This document shows positions 8,098-16,569 of a stretch of 64,000 nucleotides of DNA, in pieces; the stretch's first letter is position 1, and each line of letters opens with the position of its first letter. A model generated the notes under the pieces. That model saw nothing but the letters and a program-made list of their open reading frames with translations. It was not told the origin of the DNA and searched no databases. The stretch comes from Selenomonas sp. oral taxon 920 (GTDB taxonomy: Bacteria > Bacillota > Negativicutes > Selenomonadales > Selenomonadaceae): NCBI RefSeq assembly GCF_001717585.1, contig NZ_CP017042.1:278501-342500 (forward strand). The letters are read 5' to 3'. A program made the position numbers and the translations under genes.

Positions 8098-9411
8098 TTA
8101 CTTGCCGAGCAGGATGGATGCACCGCTGGCAGCGAGCATCTTTGCGGCGTAGACGAGTGCCTTCTCGTCGAAGTTGAAGCGGGAGTCGTGATGCCCCGCG
8201 GCGAGCTGCGCGCCGATCATCATGTAGGCGGCCTGTCCGCCGCGCTCCTGTACGCGCTCCATGAAGTAGGAGAAGTCCTCACTCGCGCCGAAGTTCGTCT
8301 CACTCATGATGTCGCGGAAGAGACCAAGCTCCTTCGCACGGTTCTCAAGGTAGGCGGCGAGCTCCGGCGTATTGTTGCCGCCGGCAGCACCGCCCGCCTT
8401 TTCGATCGTGACATTGACATCGTACATGGCCGCCGCTGCCTTGATGATGCGCTCGGCTTCCTGCTCCATGTAGCGATTGATCGCGCTTGTCGCGCCGCGC
8501 GTTTCAATGCGCAGCAGACCCTTGTCACCGATGACGTTGCGCCCGCTGCCCGCCTCCATATAGCCGACATTGATGCGCGAGGCACCGCCTGAGTGGCGCG
8601 AGATCGCATGAAGGTTTAGTGCCGCACACGCGGTCGCGAGCACGGCGTTTTTGCCCTCCTCGGGCGCGGCACCCGCATGTGCGGGTACGCCGACGAAGTG
8701 CGCGTCGTATTTGCTCGTTGCGAGGAAGCCGACGACGTTGCATGCGACGCTGCCCGTCTCCTTCGCCTTGAAGCCGAAATGTGCGCCGAGCATGTAGTCC
8801 ACATCGTCCACGACACCCTTTTCCACCATCGCATGCGCTCCGCGCACACCTTCTTCGGCGGGCTGAAAGACGAGCTTCACAGTTCCCGCAAGCTCATCCT
8901 TCAGTGCGGCGAAGATGCGCGCGACACCGAGTCCGACAGAGGTATGCCCGTCATGCCCGCACGCGTGCATCGCACCCGCGTGGCAGGAGGCAAAGCCCTC
9001 GCGGTTCGGGAAATGTTCGGGTGCATCCGTCTCCGTCACATCGTTGGAGTCCATGTCAAAGCGCATTCCAAGCGTCGGCCCCTTGCGCGCAAAGTGCAGG
9101 ATGCCGACAACACCCGTATAGCCTCCGTCCATGCGGTCGAGCCACGCGGGATCGGCACCCTCTCTGCGGGCGCGCTCCTTCTCCCGTGCGAGAACATCCG
9201 CTGTGGGGACGCCCATACGAGCGCTCTCCTCCATGACCTCGCGTCCGATGTGCACCTCGTAGCCGAGCTCCGAGAGCGTCTTTGCGACAATCGACGCCGT
9301 GCGGAACTCTGTCCAGCCCGGTTCCGGATGGCGGTGGAGATCCCGGCGCTGCCGCGTCAGTTCTTCTGCCATCTCGTCTGCCATCTGCATGATCTTTGCA
9401 TCCAGTTCCAT
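8098..9411 (-). CDS. M20 family amidohydrolase / metallopeptidase (AbgB-like)
   Basis: A 437-residue M20D-type zinc hydrolase related to aminobenzoyl-glutamate and N-acyl-amino-acid hydrolases. The first metal motif is replaced by the family form GMRFDMDSNDV, followed by SCHAGAMHACGHDGHTSVGLG, the catalytic FQPAEEG, and the dimerisation-domain segment GVPAHAGAAPEEGKNAV. A late SETNFGASEDFSYFM supplies the final ligand region. An insertion of about 40 residues after GREVMEESARMG is longer than in the shortest homologs. The ATG at 9411 follows AAGGGGAA. It is last in a minus-strand run with a second M20 peptidase and a DcuC-type carrier, which fits uptake and hydrolysis of acylated amino acids or small peptides; the substrate is not predictable. 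Confidence 0.88.
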   Translation of the reverse strand: MELDAKIMQMADEMAEELTRQRRDLHRHPEPGWTEFRTASIVAKTLSELGYEVHIGREVMEESARMGVPTADVLAREKERARREGADPAWLDRMDGGYTGVVGILHFARKGPTLGMRFDMDSNDVTETDAPEHFPNREGFASCHAGAMHACGHDGHTSVGLGVARIFAALKDELAGTVKLVFQPAEEGVRGAHAMVEKGVVDDVDYMLGAHFGFKAKETGSVACNVVGFLATSKYDAHFVGVPAHAGAAPEEGKNAVLATACAALNLHAISRHSGGASRINVGYMEAGSGRNVIGDKGLLRIETRGATSAINRYMEQEAERIIKAAAAMYDVNVTIEKAGGAAGGNNTPELAAYLENRAKELGLFRDIMSETNFGASEDFSYFMERVQERGGQAAYMMIGAQLAAGHHDSRFNFDEKALVYAAKMLAASGASILLGK

Positions 9412-9433
9412 CGTATTCCCCTTTTCCGTTGTT

Positions 9434-10561
9434 CTATGCGTTCTCAGCGACCTCGCGCACGATGGCGAGGGCAAGCTCTGCCGCATCATAGAGATCCTGC
9501 TCGCGGATGCTCTCGTCCTTCGTGTGGCAGTCCGTCATGCCGACAGCGAGCACTGTTGTCGGCACGCCGTACGTGTTGAAGTGATTTGCGTCCGAGCCGC
9601 CGCCCTCCTCCAAGATTTCCACGGGGAGACCGAGTTTTCCCGCGGCACGGTGCAGATACTGTATGGGGAGGGCATCCTTTGGCAGCTCAAAGGGATCGTA
9701 GTCTTTATTGACTGCGATCTCCACAGTGCAGCCCGTTCCTGCTATCGCGCCGTTCACAGCGTCCACGATGCGCTGCGTAATGGCATCGAGTTTTGCCTTG
9801 TCGCGGCTGCGCGACTCGAAGTTCACCGTGCAGAACTCGGCGACGACATTAGTCGCCGTGCCGCCCGTGATCTTGCCGACGTTGCAGGTGGTCTCCTCGT
9901 CGATGCGCCCCTGCGGGACAGCGGTGAGTACACTGCCCGCCGCTGTGATGGCGTTCTTCCCCGCCTCGGGCTCGATGCCCGCGTGAGCCGCCTTGCCGTG
10001 TATCCGCACCTCGATCTGGTTCTTGCCGGGTGCCTTGAATACCGCGATGCCGGGATGCCCGTGCGTGTCGAGCGTATAGCCAAAATCAGCACGGAGAAGC
10101 GACGCGTCGAGGCAGCGCGAGCCGTTGACCCCGCCCTCCTCGGCGACGGTAAAGACGATCTGGAGATCGCCGTGCGGGAGATTGTGTTCCTTCAGACAGC
10201 GCAGTGTCTCAAGAATGGCGACCACGCCCGCCTTGTCGTCCGAACCGAGAATCGTCGTGCCGTCGGAGCGGATGACACCATCCTTCAGGACGGGCTTGAT
10301 GTTCGCGCACGGCTCGACGCAGTCCATATGTGCCGTGAGCATGACGGTGGGGACACCCGTGATCGTTCCCTTGAAATTTGCGATGATATTGCCGCAGCTG
10401 CCGCCGAGTTTTTCCCCTGCCGTGTCCTCGTGGATCTCCGCCGCCCCGAGTTCCTTCAGGCGTGCGGTGAGCAGGTCGCCGATTTCGCGTTCCGCAAGCG
10501 TCGAGCAGCGGATGGAGACGAGTTCGAAGAATTCATCGAGCACTCTCTTTTTGTCGATCAT
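9434..10561 (-). CDS. M20 family peptidase T-like (PepT-like) protein
   Basis: A 375-residue cytoplasmic M20 peptidase of the PepT-like branch. The metal-binding motifs appear in order: TAHMDCVEP, GSDDKAGVVAILE, the catalytic VFTVAEEGGVNGS, the substrate/dimer-domain motif GKAAHAGIEPEAGKNAI, and the final GGGSDANHFN. The start at 10561 has AAAGGAAC upstream. The gene lies 15 bp after the DcuC-type transporter and 22 bp before the second M20 enzyme, so all three are probably one transcript. Peptidase T itself is a tripeptide aminopeptidase; this shorter relative may act on di- or tripeptides. Confidence 0.88.
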   Translation of the reverse strand: MIDKKRVLDEFFELVSIRCSTLAEREIGDLLTARLKELGAAEIHEDTAGEKLGGSCGNIIANFKGTITGVPTVMLTAHMDCVEPCANIKPVLKDGVIRSDGTTILGSDDKAGVVAILETLRCLKEHNLPHGDLQIVFTVAEEGGVNGSRCLDASLLRADFGYTLDTHGHPGIAVFKAPGKNQIEVRIHGKAAHAGIEPEAGKNAITAAGSVLTAVPQGRIDEETTCNVGKITGGTATNVVAEFCTVNFESRSRDKAKLDAITQRIVDAVNGAIAGTGCTVEIAVNKDYDPFELPKDALPIQYLHRAAGKLGLPVEILEEGGGSDANHFNTYGVPTTVLAVGMTDCHTKDESIREQDLYDAAELALAIVREVAENA

Positions 10562-10576
10562 GAGGCTGTTCCTTTC

Positions 10577-11851
10577 TCAGATGAACAGTGCGATCATAAA
10601 GGTAATCGTTGCGAGCAGCATGGGAATCGCGTTGCGCTTGGAGATCTCCATCGGGCTGACCTTTGCAAGCCCTGCGCAGACCATTGCCGCACCAGCGACG
10701 GGGGACATCGAGCGTCCAATCGCACCCGCCATCTGTGCAAGCGAACCGAGATCGACGATGCTCATGCCGAACGCCTCCGCCTGCGGTGTGATCGCGCCGT
10801 TGAAGGCGAGTGCTGCCGCGTCACCCGAGCCGGAGATCACGGCGATGAGGAAGGGACCGAATGCGCCCGCGAACTTTGCGACGGACTCCGATCCCTTCAT
10901 CGCCTCGATCAGTGCGCCGGTCAGTCCCATTGCCGCCATACCGGCGGTAAAGACGCCTGCCGCGACGATGAGGCCCATGACGCTGCCATAGGCGCTGCCC
11001 ATGCCGTCAAAGAATTTCTTCGTGACCTCCTGCGGATTCGTGCGCGTTGCAATGAGTGCGAGGATCGAGCCCGTAATCATGGCAGTCGGCACGTCCGTCA
11101 GCGGCAGGATCGCGATCTGCTTGCTGCCGAGCACGAGCATGACGAGGGGGACGAGCGGGATGAGCGCATAGATGGGATTGATCTTGAACGTTCGGTTCTG
11201 CTCCTCCTCGGAGAGCTCCGCGAGGTATGCCTGACGGCGGTCATCGCTTGGACCTTCGTTGCGGATCACCGAAATCGCAGTGAGTGCAATGATACAGACA
11301 AAGGATGCGATAATGGCAGCGGGTGCCTCATTCATGATGACGGACATCACGTCTGTCCCCGCCAGATCTGCAACGAACGGGTTGTGTGAGGTACCGGGGC
11401 TGATCGCACTGCCCCACGTCCCTGCGAGGACTGCCGCTGCCGCCATTGCGGGGTGCACACCCGCCGCAATGAGGGCGGGGATGAGGATACTGCCGACCGC
11501 AGCTGCGCAGCCTGCCGCACTCGGGATCGCGATGTTGATCCACCACGTCAGCAGCACGGCGAGCGGGATGAGAATGATGCGCGCCTTTGTGATGACGCCG
11601 GAGATGGACTCGACGAGGTGACGGTCGCACTCCGTGAGCTTCATGACGAACGAGAAGCCCATGACCGTACAGATGACGGGCACGAGTGTGCCGTGCACCA
11701 TCGTCTTGCTGAACGTCGTGATCGCATTGCCCGCGACGCCGCCGATGATGCACATGAGGAGTCCTGCCGCAAAGAGCACCATGCGCGCCTCGTACTTCTT
11801 GATGATGGCGGCGAAGGCGATGATGACAATAATTCCTCCTGCAAGAGCCAA
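10577..11851 (-). CDS. dcuC: DcuC-type anaerobic C4-dicarboxylate transporter
   Basis: An integral membrane protein of 424 residues with 10-12 hydrophobic helices. Family features include the early KKYEARMVLFAAGLLMCIIGG, the helix-hairpin with TWWINIAIPSAAGCAAAVGS, the signature SAISPGTSHNPFVADLAG, and the C-terminal SGDAAALAFNGAITP and GRSMSPVAGAAMVCAG. DcuC proteins exchange fumarate, aspartate or succinate in anaerobes. Translation starts at TTG (11851), supported by AAAGGAGGT eight bases upstream. aspA lies directly upstream on the same strand, so aspartate import, deamination to fumarate and succinate export is a sensible reading. Related transporters in this superfamily carry other dicarboxylates, so the substrate is inferred. 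Confidence 0.85.
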   Translation of the reverse strand: MALAGGIIVIIAFAAIIKKYEARMVLFAAGLLMCIIGGVAGNAITTFSKTMVHGTLVPVICTVMGFSFVMKLTECDRHLVESISGVITKARIILIPLAVLLTWWINIAIPSAAGCAAAVGSILIPALIAAGVHPAMAAAAVLAGTWGSAISPGTSHNPFVADLAGTDVMSVIMNEAPAAIIASFVCIIALTAISVIRNEGPSDDRRQAYLAELSEEEQNRTFKINPIYALIPLVPLVMLVLGSKQIAILPLTDVPTAMITGSILALIATRTNPQEVTKKFFDGMGSAYGSVMGLIVAAGVFTAGMAAMGLTGALIEAMKGSESVAKFAGAFGPFLIAVISGSGDAAALAFNGAITPQAEAFGMSIVDLGSLAQMAGAIGRSMSPVAGAAMVCAGLAKVSPMEISKRNAIPMLLATITFMIALFI

Positions 11852-11871
11852 TGAAAAGACCTCCTTTGATA

Positions 11872-11904
11872 TAGGGAAGCACTGATAAATTCAGCGATCC
11901 CATA
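11872..11904. repeat. Palindromic interspersed repeat, copy A
   Basis: Short form of the repeat family: GGAAGCACTGATAAATTCA followed by GCGATCC. The two ends form an imperfect hairpin with TAAAT as the loop. It lies between dcuC and the aspA terminator. Confidence 0.7.
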
Positions 11905-11983
11905 GAACCCAAAACGATATAAATTTCGACAAAAGGAAAAGGATTCCTTCCATTTATCGAAAAAGAAAGGGAGGATGCACAAG

Positions 11984-12013
11984 AAGGGAAGTATCGTCCA
12001 TGATACTTCCCTT
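11984..12013 (-). terminator. Hairpin after aspA
   Basis: A perfect 12-bp stem (AAGGGAAGTATC with its complement) around a 6-nt loop, just after the aspA stop. The T-tract is weak, so it may attenuate rather than fully stop transcription into dcuC. Confidence 0.7.
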
Positions 12014-12022
12014 CGTTCATTG

Positions 12023-13408
12023 CTAAGCGATGCCCGGCCGTGTCATCTGGCGCGGCGAGAGAATGTGATCGAGTTCCTTCTTCGAGAGAATCCCCTGATC
12101 GAGGATGATCTCGCGGATGGGCCTGCCAGTCGTGTATGCCTCACGTGCAAGTTCGGCAGACTTTTCATACCCAATATGCGGCAGCAGTGCAGTCACGATA
12201 CCAACGCTGTTGTCCAGCCACTTCTGGCACTGCTCGACGTTCGGCTTCAGGTCGACGAGGAGTTTGTCGACGAAGGTATTGACCGCGCGTGTGATGTAGT
12301 TGAGCGAGTTGAACATGTTGAACGCCATGACCGGCTCCATAACGTTCAGTTCGAACTGTCCGTTCTCTACACCGAGCGTCACGGCGAGATCGCCTGCGAT
12401 AACCTGATAGCACGCCTGGTCGAGCACCTCCGCGATGACGGGGTTGACCTTGCCCGGCATGATGGAGGAACCCGGCTGCCGCATCGGAAGATGCAGTTCG
12501 TTCAGGCCGCAGCGCGGTCCCGATGCCATCAGGCGGAAATCATTCGCAAGCTTGATGAGGACGAGCGCCGCATTCTTGAGCGCGGAGGAGAAGTCGGCGA
12601 ATGCATCCGTGTTGTTCGTCGCATCAATGATGTTCTGTGAAGTGCGGTACTGTTCACCCGTGATCTCGGAGAGTCGTTTGGCAACCGCCTTGATGTATGC
12701 CGGCTCGGCGTTCAGTCCCGTACCGACGGCGGTGCCGCCCATGTTGATCGTGTGGATGTGGCGCAGGACGTAGCGGATGCGGCGCATGGAGCGGCGCACG
12801 GCAGAGGCGTAGGAACCCATCTCCTGTCCGAGCGTGATGGGGACAGCATCCTGCAGATGTGTGCGCCCCATCTTTAGAATTGCACGGTATGCCGTCGCCT
12901 TTTTCTCGAGTTCCGCAGCGAGGCGGTCAAGCGCGGCGAGGAAGACCGCACCCTTCGTGGAGAGGCAGACCTTGATGCCCGTGGGGAACGAGTCGTTCGT
13001 CGACTGTGCCATGTTGGCGTGGTTGTTCGGCGAGATGATGTCATAGCGTCCCTTTGCTTCGCCGCGCAGTTCGAGCGCACGGTTGCAGAGCACCTCGTTC
13101 ATGTTCATGTTGACGGATGTGCCCGCGCCGCCCTGAATCGGGTCGACGGGGAACTGGTCGATGAGACCGCCCGCAATGATCTCATCTGCCGCCTGTACGA
13201 GCACGTCACCGATCTCGTGCGGGAGACGTCCCGTATCCATGTTCGCGAGTGCAGCCGCCTTTTTCACCGTGGCAAGTGCCTTGATGAAATCGGGGTCGAG
13301 CTTCTGTCCCGTGATGTAGAAGTTCTCGATGGCACGCATCGTCTGCACGCCATAGTAGACATCATCGGGGACTTCCATGTTGCCGAGGAAATCGTGTTCG
13401 GTTCTCAC
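12023..13408 (-). CDS. aspA: Aspartate ammonia-lyase (aspartase)
   Basis: A 461-residue member of the fumarase/aspartase superfamily that deaminates L-aspartate to fumarate and ammonia. The N-terminus RTEHDFLGNMEVPDDVYYGVQT, the active-site segment GGAGTSVNMNMNEV, MGRTHLQDAVPITLGQE, and the superfamily signature GSSIMPGKVNPV are all present. The last two residue sets carry the catalytic Ser loop and substrate contacts. Length is right for aspartase. Directly downstream is a DcuC-type carrier and directly upstream, divergently, a LysR regulator. In an anaerobe this supplies fumarate for respiration or succinate/propionate production. Confidence 0.95.
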   Translation of the reverse strand: MRTEHDFLGNMEVPDDVYYGVQTMRAIENFYITGQKLDPDFIKALATVKKAAALANMDTGRLPHEIGDVLVQAADEIIAGGLIDQFPVDPIQGGAGTSVNMNMNEVLCNRALELRGEAKGRYDIISPNNHANMAQSTNDSFPTGIKVCLSTKGAVFLAALDRLAAELEKKATAYRAILKMGRTHLQDAVPITLGQEMGSYASAVRRSMRRIRYVLRHIHTINMGGTAVGTGLNAEPAYIKAVAKRLSEITGEQYRTSQNIIDATNNTDAFADFSSALKNAALVLIKLANDFRLMASGPRCGLNELHLPMRQPGSSIMPGKVNPVIAEVLDQACYQVIAGDLAVTLGVENGQFELNVMEPVMAFNMFNSLNYITRAVNTFVDKLLVDLKPNVEQCQKWLDNSVGIVTALLPHIGYEKSAELAREAYTTGRPIREIILDQGILSKKELDHILSPRQMTRPGIA

Positions 13409-13452
13409 AACAATCTCTCCTTAATAAATGGTGTAGAACGATTTATCTTCTG

Positions 13453-13489
13453 TATAATTTATGATATCATAAAGAATGAATGCAGTAAA
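13453..13489. promoter_or_regulatory. Divergent aspA / lysR promoter region with a dyad operator
   Basis: On the minus strand TTTACT (13489-13484), 17-bp spacer and TATCAT (13466-13461) form a good aspA promoter. On the plus strand TATAAT at 13453-13458 can serve lysR. The perfect dyad ATGATATCAT (13461-13470) covers the aspA -10 and is a candidate regulator site. Confidence 0.55.
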
Positions 13490-13543
13490 ATTGAAAGAAA
13501 TGAATTTGCTTATCGAAAAAAATGATGGAAAGGAGAATTTCGG

Positions 13544-14434
13544 ATGGAACTTCGCAACATCAAGACCTTTATCCATGCGGCAGAGACGGGCAGCTTTTCG
13601 GCGGCGGCACTGCGTGAGAACTACGCGCAGTCGACCATCACGCAGCAGATCCAGGCACTTGAGCGCGAACTTGGCGCCTCACTCTTCATTCGTGCGGGGC
13701 GTCGTGTGATCCTCTCGAGTGCGGGGCATGCATTTCTCTCCTATGCCTATCGCATGGCGGCGCTCGAACAGGAGACCCTCATGCAGTTCCGTGGGGAAGG
13801 AGAGCCGGAGGGCGAGTTCTTCCTCGGCATCATCGAGACAATTGCGACCTCGCGCTATATGCAGCGTGTCGGAGCTTTCCTGCGCCAGTATCCGAAGGTT
13901 CGCCTGCACGTCAATGTAGATACGGCGCCGCGTCTGCGCAAGGCACTCACACATGGTGACATCGACATTGCGATCCTGCTCGATCCCTATCATGAGGGGG
14001 AGCGCCTGCGCATCCTGCATCACAGTCCTTCGCCGATTGCCTTCATTACGGCGGTGGATTCGCCGTTCGCCAATCGCTCCGTCTGCCTGCATGAACTCGT
14101 GGACAGTACGTGGGTGCTCACGCAGCGCGGCACAAACTACCGCAAGAAGCTCGAGGATGATCTCACGGAGCGGCATCTCTATCTGCGCGACCGTGTCGAG
14201 ATCGGTACGAGCAAAACCATCATCGACTTCGTCGCGTCGGGACTCGGCCTCTCCCTCCTGCCCGCCGTCACCGTCGCAGATGCTGTGCGTACAGGTCATG
14301 TCGCCGTCATTGATGTCACGGATTACCAAATCGACATGCAGCTCCAGATCCTCGCCGCCGATGAGCGCTGGCTGCCGCAGCCGCTCGCACTGCTTGCAGA
14401 GGATTTTGCTGCGGGACTTGAGGAAGAGGGATAG
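13544..14434 (+). CDS. LysR family transcriptional regulator
   Basis: A 296-residue LTTR with the N-terminal winged helix-turn-helix (MELRNIKTFIHAAETGSFS, then QSTITQQIQALERELGASLF) and a C-terminal periplasmic-binding-fold effector domain from about residue 90. It has good AAAGGAG spacing before the ATG at 13544. It is divergent from aspA with a 135-bp shared promoter region holding a perfect 10-bp dyad, the standard layout for an LTTR that controls its neighbour. Effector is unknown; aspartate, fumarate or another dicarboxylate would fit the context. Confidence 0.92.
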   Translation: MELRNIKTFIHAAETGSFSAAALRENYAQSTITQQIQALERELGASLFIRAGRRVILSSAGHAFLSYAYRMAALEQETLMQFRGEGEPEGEFFLGIIETIATSRYMQRVGAFLRQYPKVRLHVNVDTAPRLRKALTHGDIDIAILLDPYHEGERLRILHHSPSPIAFITAVDSPFANRSVCLHELVDSTWVLTQRGTNYRKKLEDDLTERHLYLRDRVEIGTSKTIIDFVASGLGLSLLPAVTVADAVRTGHVAVIDVTDYQIDMQLQILAADERWLPQPLALLAEDFAAGLEEEG

Positions 14435-14440
14435 CAAAAA

Positions 14441-14482
14441 AGCGGAACTGCCGCTCAGGGGTTTCCTGATAGCAGCTCCGCT
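14441..14482. terminator. Hairpin terminator between lysR and hsp20
   Basis: Arms AGCGGAACTGC and GCAGCTCCGCT pair with one mismatch; an A run on the left and T-rich sequence on the right let it serve both convergent genes. Confidence 0.75.
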
Positions 14483-14513
14483 CTTTGTTGTTGATGGGGA
14501 AAAATACGCGTAC

Positions 14514-14972
14514 TCAGTGAATCTCAATCTGCTTGCGTTCGGGTTCGCCCGCCGTCTTCGGCAGATTCACCTGCAGTACGCCGTCCTTGAACTCTGCGTG
14601 GATGTTCGCATCGTCGATGCCGTCGATGTAGAACGAGCGGCTGACCTCGCCCGTGTGACGTTCGCGGCGGATGTAGTTGCCCGCATCGTCCTTTTCGTCA
14701 TTCGACTCCGTGCGCGAGGCGGCAATCGTGAGATAGCCGTTCTCGTAGTGGAGGGCGATGTCCTCCTTTGTCATGCCCGGGAGGTCTGCGGTCAGCTCGT
14801 AGTGATCGCCGCTGTCCTTCACGTCCACCTTGAACGAGGCGGCGCCCCAGTTCGCGGCGGGGAAGTCGTCGCGGAAGAAGGAATCACGCATCGCGTCGAA
14901 GAGTGCAAACGGATTTGCGGCATCGCGCTGCGAGAGGTTCCGGCGTCCGGCAAAAGGTACAAGTCCAAACAT
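14514..14972 (-). CDS. Small heat shock protein (Hsp20 / alpha-crystallin family)
   Basis: A 152-residue holdase chaperone of the cytoplasm. The alpha-crystallin domain starts near residue 48 (FKVDVKDSGDHYELTADLPG) and runs to the conserved FKDGVLQVNLPK, with the family GVL turn; a short charged tail follows. The N-terminal region holds FDAMRDSFFRDDF, typical of bacterial sHSPs. The ATG at 14972 follows AAGGAG; an upstream frame to 15035 is not needed. A TTGACT/TATAAT promoter upstream overlaps three CtsR-like direct repeats, so heat or protein-stress induction is expected. Confidence 0.93.
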   Translation of the reverse strand: MFGLVPFAGRRNLSQRDAANPFALFDAMRDSFFRDDFPAANWGAASFKVDVKDSGDHYELTADLPGMTKEDIALHYENGYLTIAASRTESNDEKDDAGNYIRRERHTGEVSRSFYIDGIDDANIHAEFKDGVLQVNLPKTAGEPERKQIEIH

Positions 14973-15085
14973 GGTAATCAACTCCTTAAAGTCTTTGCAG
15001 CATATTCGATGTTTGGTATTCGATATGCCATTCATTTACTTTTGATTGGGAAGGTGCGTTTGCTTTGAATCACCTTTCGATTGTT

Positions 15086-15124
15086 ATTATACCTTAAATA
15101 GTCAAAAAGTCAATAGGTCAAAAA
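15086..15124 (-). promoter_or_regulatory. hsp20 promoter with CtsR-like heptad repeats
   Basis: On the minus strand the -35 TTGACT (15113-15108), a 16-bp spacer and TATAAT (15091-15086). On the plus strand three direct repeats AGTCAAAA, AGTCAATA and GGTCAAAA start at 15100, 15108 and 15116, an exact 8-bp period. They match the GGTCAAA half-site of the CtsR repressor and cover the -35. Confidence 0.7.
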
Positions 15125-15131
15125 GAAAAAA

Positions 15132-15159
15132 TTGAAATTTTTTTTTGAGAGACTATAAT
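15132..15159 (+). promoter_or_regulatory. Promoter of the ArsC-like gene
   Basis: TTGAAA (15132-15137), 16-bp spacer and TATAAT (15154-15159), 42 bp before the start codon and directly beside the CtsR-like repeats. Confidence 0.6.
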
Positions 15160-15201
15160 AGAAAAGTAAATAAGTAGATTTTATGCAAGGAGAGATGATA
15201 T

Positions 15202-15564
15202 ATGGATCAAGATGTGCTGTTTATCGGCTATCCGAAGTGCTCGACCTGTCAAAAGGCGGAGAAGTTTCTGCGGGCGCACGGCTGCGCCGCGCCGATGCGT
15301 GATATCAAGGCGGAGAAGCCGACGGCGGAGGAGCTGCGTGCGTGGCACGAGCGGAGCGGGCTGCCGCTGAAGCGTTTCTTCAACACGAGCGGTATGATTT
15401 ACCGCGAGCTCGCGCTCAAGGACAAGCTGCCTGCGATGACGGAGGAGGAGCAGTACGCAGTGCTCGCCTCGGACGGGATGCTTGTGAAGCGTCCTCTTCT
15501 CATCACGAAGGATCGCGTGCTTACGGGGTTCCGCGAGAAGGAGTGGGCGGAGATTTTTGCTTGA
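15202..15564 (+). CDS. ArsC/Spx/MgsR family protein
   Basis: A 120-residue thioredoxin-fold protein of the ArsC/Spx family. It has a CxxC (YPKCSTCQKAEKFL), the RDIKAEKPTAEEL segment, FFNTSGMIYREL and the LVKRPLLIT motif with its conserved Arg. Members are either glutaredoxin/thioredoxin-linked arsenate reductase-like enzymes or, as Spx, RNA polymerase-binding redox regulators. The Arg/Lys pattern and length resemble the YffB/ArsC-like branch rather than classic Spx, and no arsenic genes are nearby. It shares a promoter region with hsp20, which hints at a stress role. The start at 15202 follows AAGGAGAG. Confidence 0.85.
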   Translation: MDQDVLFIGYPKCSTCQKAEKFLRAHGCAAPMRDIKAEKPTAEELRAWHERSGLPLKRFFNTSGMIYRELALKDKLPAMTEEEQYAVLASDGMLVKRPLLITKDRVLTGFREKEWAEIFA

Positions 15565-15577
15565 GAGAGGTGCTTTT

Positions 15578-16561
15578 ATGAAGCGTGAATACATGGACGG
15601 CATTCTCTATGCGCTGCTCTTTGCGATCCCTGCGTATATCCTGGGGCTGTACTTCCCCATCGTGGGCGGTCCCGTGTTCGGCATTCTGCTCGGCATGCTG
15701 TTCGCGAAGAAACGGCGGCCGCAGGCGACCGAGAGCGGGATCAAATTCACGGGCAAGAAGATTTTGCAGTATGCGATCATCCTGCTTGGCTTTGAGATGA
15801 ATCTCTTTCATGTGGTGGAGGTCGGGGAGCAGTCGCTCTACGTCATGATCTTCACGCTGCTCGCGGCGTTCGGCGCGGCGTTCCTGATGGGAAAGGTTCT
15901 GGGGATGGACCGCGATATGACCGCGCTCGTCGGGGCGGGGACGGCGATCTGCGGCGGTTCCGCGATTGCGGCGGTCGCACCCGTGATCGGAGCGAAGGAT
16001 CGGGATGTCGTGATCTCGATTGCGACGATTTTTTTCTTCAACGTGCTTGCGGTCTTTATCTTCCCGTTCCTCGGGCATAGTTGGGGGATGTCGGACGCAG
16101 GGTTCGGCATGTGGGCGGGTACTGCCATCAACGACACGTCGTCGGTCGTTGCAGCGGGCTATGCCTACAGCCATGATGCGGGCGCGTACGCGACCATTGT
16201 GAAGCTGACGCGCACGCTGATGATTGTGCCGGTCTGCCTGTTCTTCGCGCTGCTGATGATGCGCAGCGCGGCGCAGAGCGGCACGGGTTTTTCGCTGAAG
16301 CGCATCTTCCCGATGTTCGTACTCTACTTCGTGCTCGCGTGTATCGTGAACACGACGGGCATTCTCCCCGCAGAGGTTTCGCATGGGCTTGGGATGCTCG
16401 GCAAGTTCTCCATCGTGCTCGCGATGAGTGCAATCGGGCTGAACACGGATCTGCCGTCGCTCATCAAACACGGGACGCGCCCGCTCCTGCTCGGCATGGT
16501 CTGCTGGATTGCGGTCGCGGGTACGTCACTTATCGTGCAGCACGCACTGGGGCTGCTGTGA
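15578..16561 (+). CDS. YeiH family putative sulfate exporter (UPF0324)
   Basis: A 327-residue inner-membrane protein with about ten hydrophobic segments, of the YeiH/UPF0324 family. Signature parts are ILQYAIILLGFEMNL, GAGTAICGGSAIAAVAPVIGA and GTAINDTSSVVAAGYAYS. A role in exporting sulfate or related organosulfonate breakdown products has been proposed for some relatives, but is not proved in general. The ATG at 15578 has GAGAGAGG upstream, just after the ArsC-like stop, so the two are likely co-transcribed. Confidence 0.88.
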   Translation: MKREYMDGILYALLFAIPAYILGLYFPIVGGPVFGILLGMLFAKKRRPQATESGIKFTGKKILQYAIILLGFEMNLFHVVEVGEQSLYVMIFTLLAAFGAAFLMGKVLGMDRDMTALVGAGTAICGGSAIAAVAPVIGAKDRDVVISIATIFFFNVLAVFIFPFLGHSWGMSDAGFGMWAGTAINDTSSVVAAGYAYSHDAGAYATIVKLTRTLMIVPVCLFFALLMMRSAAQSGTGFSLKRIFPMFVLYFVLACIVNTTGILPAEVSHGLGMLGKFSIVLAMSAIGLNTDLPSLIKHGTRPLLLGMVCWIAVAGTSLIVQHALGLL

Positions 16562-16569
16562 GGTGAACG

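Noticed and set aside
9299..11389. Plus-strand open frame of 696 codons
   Set aside because: It runs opposite two M20 peptidases and the DcuC gene and is rich in Arg, His and Asp, as expected for an antisense shadow.
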